A stretch of 64,000 nucleotides of DNA from Candidatus Poribacteria bacterium (lineage in GTDB: Bacteria > Poribacteria > WGA-4E > WGA-3G). The stretch covers positions 1 through 64,000 of the forward strand of contig JAJDTJ010000044.1 of the NCBI GenBank assembly GCA_022827225.1, read 5' to 3'. Positions within the stretch are counted from its first letter, which is position 1. The number at the start of each line of letters is the position of its first letter. The notes under the pieces are model-generated. The model had not been told where the DNA came from. It saw only the letters and a program-made list of their open reading frames with translations, and made no database searches. A program made the translations under genes and the position numbers. This document shows positions 60,005 to 64,000 of this stretch, piece after piece.

Positions 60005-60307
60005 ATGAAACTCTCAGAAAATCAGCTAGTTGTGGATGCACTAAAATGTATTCTAAGAAATGATTACCCTAATTTATTGGAATATGATGAAGTGCATTCC
60101 AGTGGTAAAAATAGTTTAATAGTTAAGAAAGTCGGTAAAGATCGGGATGTGGATAGTTCTGTCTTTTTAAATATTATCCAAAAATTAGAAAAAGCGACTG
60201 GCAAACGTTTTGATACGCCTGGAAGTATAACTGATGGTCAATCTAATTCTGATAAAGATTGGCACCATTTTTATATAAGAGAAAAGGCAAAACCTACTGA
60301 CAACTGA
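60005..60307 (+). CDS. small hypothetical protein
   Basis: 100 aa from ATG 60005, preferred because GAGG (59996-59999) lies just upstream; a GTG at 59939 would add 22 residues. KLSENQLVVDALKCILRNDY is helical, and KNSLIVKKVGKDRDVDSS suggests strands. No family recognised. It is 72 bp after the previous gene. Confidence 0.55.
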   Translation: MKLSENQLVVDALKCILRNDYPNLLEYDEVHSSGKNSLIVKKVGKDRDVDSSVFLNIIQKLEKATGKRFDTPGSITDGQSNSDKDWHHFYIREKAKPTDN

Positions 60308-60314
60308 TAACCCA

Positions 60315-60534
60315 CTATACCGAAACCAATCGAATCTTCACCGCACGTCCGGTAATGTCATGGTTCACACTCGGCACATGACACGCCAGCGTCAGATACG
60401 CCCAATGATCTGCCTGTAGGGACTTGTGTCTGCCAGCGGTAAACTTATCACAAAGTGGGAAGATTTGAAAATGCATCGAAAACCCGATTGGGCTGTAAGA
60501 CCAATCGGCACAGAAACCCAATAATTTAAAAATT
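60315..60534 (-). other. possible C-terminal gene remnant
   Basis: The minus strand is open with protein-like composition: PIGFSMHFQIFPLCDKF, HWAYLTLACHVPSVNHDI, TGRAVKIRLVSV and a stop. It has no start of its own, because upstream it enters the sppA gene on the other strand. It could be the tail of a protein truncated by rearrangement. Family not recognised. Confidence 0.3.
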
Positions 60535-61404
60535 ATGAAGAAAAAACGTGTTTTTATCATCTTAGGCAGTATCGTCGCCTTATTTTTTTTGATGTTAGTT
60601 TTATTACGCGCAATGAGCAGCGGGACATCCATCGGACAGAAGGTCGCCGTGATAGATATTGCTGGTATTATCTCCAAATCAGATGCGACAATTAAACGGA
60701 TTCACACCTACCGCGATGACCCAAGCGTCAAGGCAATCGTGCTGAGGATAGATTCCCCGGGTGGCAGTGTTGCCCCCGTTCAAGAGATCTTCACAGAACT
60801 TGAAAAGATAGAAAAACCGATCGTCGCCTCAATGGGCGGAAGTGCCGCATCCGGGGGCTACTATATCGCATGTGCCGCCGATACAATCGTCGCGAACCCC
60901 GGAACATTGACCGGTAGCATCGGCGTTATTATGCAGTTCACTCGGATGAAAGGCTTATACGACAAAGTCGGATTAGAACATCAGGTCGTTAAGAGCGGGC
61001 AATTCAAGGATACAGGTTCACCCTTCCGGGAGTTGACGGAGCAGGAACGGGCAGTGCTACAAGCCACCGTTGATGACGTTTACACTCAATTTGTGGATAC
61101 CATCTCCAAGGCACGCGGAACTCTCCTAACGCGAGCTGAAGTCGTTGAACTCGCTGACGGAAGGATTTTTTCTGGGAAACAGGCGTTAGAAGCAAAACTG
61201 ATTGACCAACTCGGTAATCTGCACGATGCAATCAAAATTGCTGGAGAACTGGCAGGCATCGACGGTAAACCCCGGGTACTCCGCCCAGAGAGACGGACAT
61301 CCCTATTTGAACAACTCCTCGGCATTAAACAGATGCCGCCATTAGATGAGATGTTCAGTCTTCCGGGTGTCACTTTCCGCTACCAGATGAGCCTTGGCGA
61401 CTAA
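60535..61404 (+). CDS. sppA: signal peptide peptidase SppA (short form)
   Basis: 289 aa. One N-terminal membrane helix (VFIILGSIVALFFLMLVLL) is followed by the S49 peptidase domain. RIDSPGGSVAPVQEI begins the active-site region; the nucleophile is S106 in SMGGSAASGGYYIACAAD and the general base K158 in VKSGQFKDTGSPFR, with 52 residues between them, the spacing of Bacillus SppA. It degrades leftover signal peptides in the membrane, plausible for an organism exporting many lipoproteins and secreted proteins. It ends 25 bp before the next gene. Confidence 0.93.
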   Translation: MKKKRVFIILGSIVALFFLMLVLLRAMSSGTSIGQKVAVIDIAGIISKSDATIKRIHTYRDDPSVKAIVLRIDSPGGSVAPVQEIFTELEKIEKPIVASMGGSAASGGYYIACAADTIVANPGTLTGSIGVIMQFTRMKGLYDKVGLEHQVVKSGQFKDTGSPFRELTEQERAVLQATVDDVYTQFVDTISKARGTLLTRAEVVELADGRIFSGKQALEAKLIDQLGNLHDAIKIAGELAGIDGKPRVLRPERRTSLFEQLLGIKQMPPLDEMFSLPGVTFRYQMSLGD

Positions 61405-61429
61405 ATTCTCTACGCAATGAGGCAGAAAA

Positions 61430-62506
61430 ATGGATAGCACGTATCAGGTTAACCAAGACTGGCGAAAACTCGCAAATCAGATCGTCAAATCGCAGCAGGT
61501 TGTGTTGGTGATAGGGGCAACCGATACCGGAAAATCGACCCTCTGCCGTTTCTTAGCGGATTACGCACTCACGGCAGGTCTCAAGGTCGCTTGCGTTGAT
61601 GCCGACATCGGACAATCCCGAATCGGGCCACCGACCACAGTCGGTATGAAGTCCTTCGCACCGGACGAACACAGCGGAGCAGAAAATCGCATCGTCTTTG
61701 ATGGCGGCGCGGAACAACTCTATTTTGTCGGCGATGTATCTTCGAGTGGACACTTTCTTGAAATCCTCACTGGGATACGTCTGATGGTAGATCGCGCACG
61801 CCAAACCGATGCTGATTTCGTCGTTATTGACACAACCGGCTATATCCACGATCCGCCCGCAGTTACGCTCAAACAGCATAAAATTGAACTCATCAGACCG
61901 AACCATTTGGTCTGTATCGGTCGGTCTGTAGAATTGGAGCAGATAACGGCACGCTACACGCAACAGGAGTGGCTCGACATTCACTACCTCCTCCCACACC
62001 GAAACGTTCGATTAAAGAGCAGTAGGGTCCGTAGCCGATATCGGAAGGCACAATTTGATGCATACTTCTCTGATAGCAACGTTCAACACCTCTGTTTTGG
62101 ACAGATTCGCGGTGGACGCACCCCGTTTTTCATCGGCAGACCCGCAAATGAGAAAGAGTTAGAAATCCTCTCGCAGCTCGCAGAAACCGAAGTCCGTTAT
62201 GCCGAATGGGGACACCGTACCTTATGCCTCATCGCATCCACAAACCTTTCCAAAGCGACGCGCACACACATCAAAAACTATTTAAGTTTGACTCGTGTTA
62301 CGGCAGAAGTTCCCACCTACTTTAAAAATCGCCTCGTCGGATTAATCGATACCACTGGTAACACCTACGCCATCGGTATTATTGAGGCTGTAGATTTCCG
62401 GAAGCAGGAACTTAGCATCCGCTGCCCGTTTTCAGAAATGGGTGATGCTGCGAAGCAGGCGAGCGCCATCCAATTCGGCGATTATCGTTTAGAACGGCAC
62501 AGATAG
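61430..62506 (+). CDS. Clp1/Grc3-like polynucleotide kinase
   Basis: 358 aa. VVLVIGATDTGKSTLCRFLA holds the P-loop (G-x4-GKST), and VACVDADIGQSRIGPPTTVG is the Clp1 clasp/Walker A' type segment that senses the nucleic acid 5' end. FVVIDTTGYIHDPPA follows as Walker B. The C-terminal beta domain (RLVGLIDTTGNTYAIGIIEA) is also typical of Grc3/Nol9. The family phosphorylates 5'-OH ends of RNA or DNA and is best known in eukaryotes and archaea. It lies between sppA and an ABC exporter; context says little about function. Confidence 0.8.
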   Translation: MDSTYQVNQDWRKLANQIVKSQQVVLVIGATDTGKSTLCRFLADYALTAGLKVACVDADIGQSRIGPPTTVGMKSFAPDEHSGAENRIVFDGGAEQLYFVGDVSSSGHFLEILTGIRLMVDRARQTDADFVVIDTTGYIHDPPAVTLKQHKIELIRPNHLVCIGRSVELEQITARYTQQEWLDIHYLLPHRNVRLKSSRVRSRYRKAQFDAYFSDSNVQHLCFGQIRGGRTPFFIGRPANEKELEILSQLAETEVRYAEWGHRTLCLIASTNLSKATRTHIKNYLSLTRVTAEVPTYFKNRLVGLIDTTGNTYAIGIIEAVDFRKQELSIRCPFSEMGDAAKQASAIQFGDYRLERHR

Positions 62507-62536
62507 CCGGATTGAACCCAACGGTAACAATTCAAG

Positions 62537-64000
62537 ATGGACAGAGAACCCTTCACCAAAAACCCAATCTTTACCCGATTCGCCCGGTATCACAGCCCGT
62601 ATATAGGTTCCATTCTGTTAGCAGCGGTTTGCGCCTTAGTGGTTGCTGTATGCGAATTAGTGGCCCTTCAAATTTTATTTAACGATACGATTAACGCGCT
62701 TGGAATCGTTAGTGGAAGCACATTTGAGGAACCTGTATCTATTCACTACTTTCAACGTGAAAGCAGCATGATTACTTTCGACGGCTTTGAAATATCGTTG
62801 ACAAATGCCAGCGACGCTCTTAAAGTCTTTCTATGGTTGCTCGGAGGGATGCTCGTCCTTATTTTTATCAAGGGTATTTTCGTCTATTGCAACGACTATG
62901 TAATGGCGCGGGTCGGACATAAACTCGCTTTTCGCTTGCGGAATGCCCTCTATCAGCGACTTGTTACGGCTCCTTTAGGTGTTTTACGTGAAGAACACAC
63001 CGGCGACCTCATGACGCGTATCACAGATGATGTCCGGGTGTGGCAGGCACTCGTCGCCGCGATGGCGAACATTATACGTGCTGTTGTTCTTGTTACCCTC
63101 TTTCTCTCTGTAATGCTCATCACCAGTTTCAAATTCACCGTCTTTGTTCTGCTTATTCTCCCGCTTGTCGCTTATCTGATTACATTTGTCGGAAAACGAA
63201 TTCGTATCGCTAGTACCGAGATTCAGCAACGAAGTACCGATATTTACTCACATCTCAAAGAGACACTTTTCGGAATCAAAATTGTCAAAAGTTTTACATC
63301 TGAACAGGCAGAAATTAACCGCTTCCGAACCATTAATTGGAACCAATACTGTTCGGCAGTACGGCGCGCACGTTTCGCTGCGATCCTCCCGCCAACAATT
63401 GAATGGTTAGGGTTTGTTGGGGTCGCAACGGTTTTTGGGTTGGGTTGCTGGGAGGTTATTACAGGACAACTCGCTACAGCGGATTTTATCAGTTACATTG
63501 CAATGGTAATTTGGATGTTCAAACCGATTAAAACAATTGGCAACGTCAACAGCGCTTTACAACAGTGCCTCGCCTCGGCGGAAAGAATTTTTTATCTCCT
63601 CGATTTCGGAACCGAGACAGAACAACAACGGAACGACTACACTACAGACAGCACCGAATTAAAAAATATCCACGGGACCGTCACCTTTCAGAATGTCTCC
63701 TTCTCTTACGCACAAGGTTCAGAAAATCTACAAGCAGCGTCTAAACTCACCATCAACAACGTCTCTTTTGCGGCGAAACCGGGAGAGGTCATCGCACTCG
63801 TCGGCCCTAGTGGAAGCGGAAAAACGACACTCCTCAACCTGCTACTCCGATTTTATGAAGTCGGCTCCGGAAAAATCTTGATTGACGATGTCCCTATTTC
63901 TGAAGTAAAACTGGCATCACTGCGACAAAGTATCGCACTCGTCCCACAGGATATGTTCCTCTTTGACGGCACAATTCTGGAAAATATCCGGTACGGGTGT
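62537..64000 (+). CDS. MsbA-like ABC exporter, cut by window end
   Basis: 488 codons are open from ATG 62537 to the last base. Six membrane helices occupy about 1-330, with an exterior insertion between helices 1 and 2 (VSIHYFQRESSMITFDGFEI). REEHTGDLMTRITDDVRVW is the conserved ABC exporter coupling region. The ATPase has VIALVGPSGSGKTTLLNLLL (Walker A) and the Q-loop VPQDMFLFDGTILENIRYG, after which the sequence ends before the signature motif. Homodimeric lipid A or lipid-linked sugar flippase is likely, in keeping with kdsB in the same genome. Confidence 0.93.
   Translation, partial: MDREPFTKNPIFTRFARYHSPYIGSILLAAVCALVVAVCELVALQILFNDTINALGIVSGSTFEEPVSIHYFQRESSMITFDGFEISLTNASDALKVFLWLLGGMLVLIFIKGIFVYCNDYVMARVGHKLAFRLRNALYQRLVTAPLGVLREEHTGDLMTRITDDVRVWQALVAAMANIIRAVVLVTLFLSVMLITSFKFTVFVLLILPLVAYLITFVGKRIRIASTEIQQRSTDIYSHLKETLFGIKIVKSFTSEQAEINRFRTINWNQYCSAVRRARFAAILPPTIEWLGFVGVATVFGLGCWEVITGQLATADFISYIAMVIWMFKPIKTIGNVNSALQQCLASAERIFYLLDFGTETEQQRNDYTTDSTELKNIHGTVTFQNVSFSYAQGSENLQAASKLTINNVSFAAKPGEVIALVGPSGSGKTTLLNLLLRFYEVGSGKILIDDVPISEVKLASLRQSIALVPQDMFLFDGTILENIRYGC

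Overview
The window looks like a chromosomal stretch from an uncultured Gram-negative-type bacterium. Candidatus Poribacteria or a close relative is my best guess. This is inference from gene content: a sulfatase, secreted LamG and dockerin proteins, a lactate-racemase-like pair with a TRAP transporter, KdsB (hence Kdo-type lipopolysaccharide), outer-membrane polysaccharide export, and abundant small intergenic hairpin repeats. No rRNA, tRNA or CRISPR array was recognised.

Layout. 0-7 kb: start of an IS630-type transposase (cut by the window edge), a lone membrane-anchored protein, an SLBB/Wza-like exporter and a Wzc-like tyrosine kinase, then two permeases of a BMP-type nucleoside ABC importer on the minus strand. 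7-12 kb: a DegT-type aminotransferase and a glycerol-3-phosphate dehydrogenase, with an IS200/IS605-type tnpB element abutting the dehydrogenase stop codon. 12-22 kb: a NucS/DUF91-like nuclease, a BatA-like VWA protein, a Liv-type importer (binding protein and two permeases, no ATPases), a lipoprotein, a PAP2 phosphatase, a sulfatase and two tandem LamG proteins. 22-29 kb: a tight operon kdsB-pyrG-larA-like-larA-like-dctQ-dctM. 29-34 kb, minus strand: TPR-thioredoxin protein, ECF sigma factor, two paralogous proteins of an unrecognised repeat family, and two tandem 7Fe-type ferredoxins. 34-42 kb: secreted proteins, a second Liv-type binding protein, a frameshifted EamA transporter, an FGE-fold protein and a dockerin protein.

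42-50 kb is an accessory island with low gene density: a repeat-filled 1.1-kb gap, a truncated nucleotidyltransferase, and a consensus promoter driving a methyltransferase-like gene and an AlkB-like dioxygenase. These are followed by a broken IS5/IS427-type transposase and an HsdR_N-like nuclease whose C-terminal domain is shared with the AlkB-like protein, then a MITE-like palindrome and a DUF1156 DNA-methylase remnant. This shared C-terminal domain on two chemically different DNA/RNA-acting enzymes is the best candidate in the window for an undescribed system.

50-64 kb returns to core functions: a DUF1573 protein, a polytopic membrane protein, secA, a Trm112-like protein, a second polysaccharide locus (glycosyltransferase, CapD/PglF-like epimerase/dehydratase, initiating sugar transferase), sppA, a Clp1-like polynucleotide kinase and an MsbA-like exporter cut by the right edge. 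The Wza/Wzc pair at the left and the glycosyltransferase locus at the right together supply much of an exopolysaccharide pathway; KdsB and the MsbA-like protein fit lipopolysaccharide synthesis. No flippase (Wzx) or polymerase (Wzy) is present.
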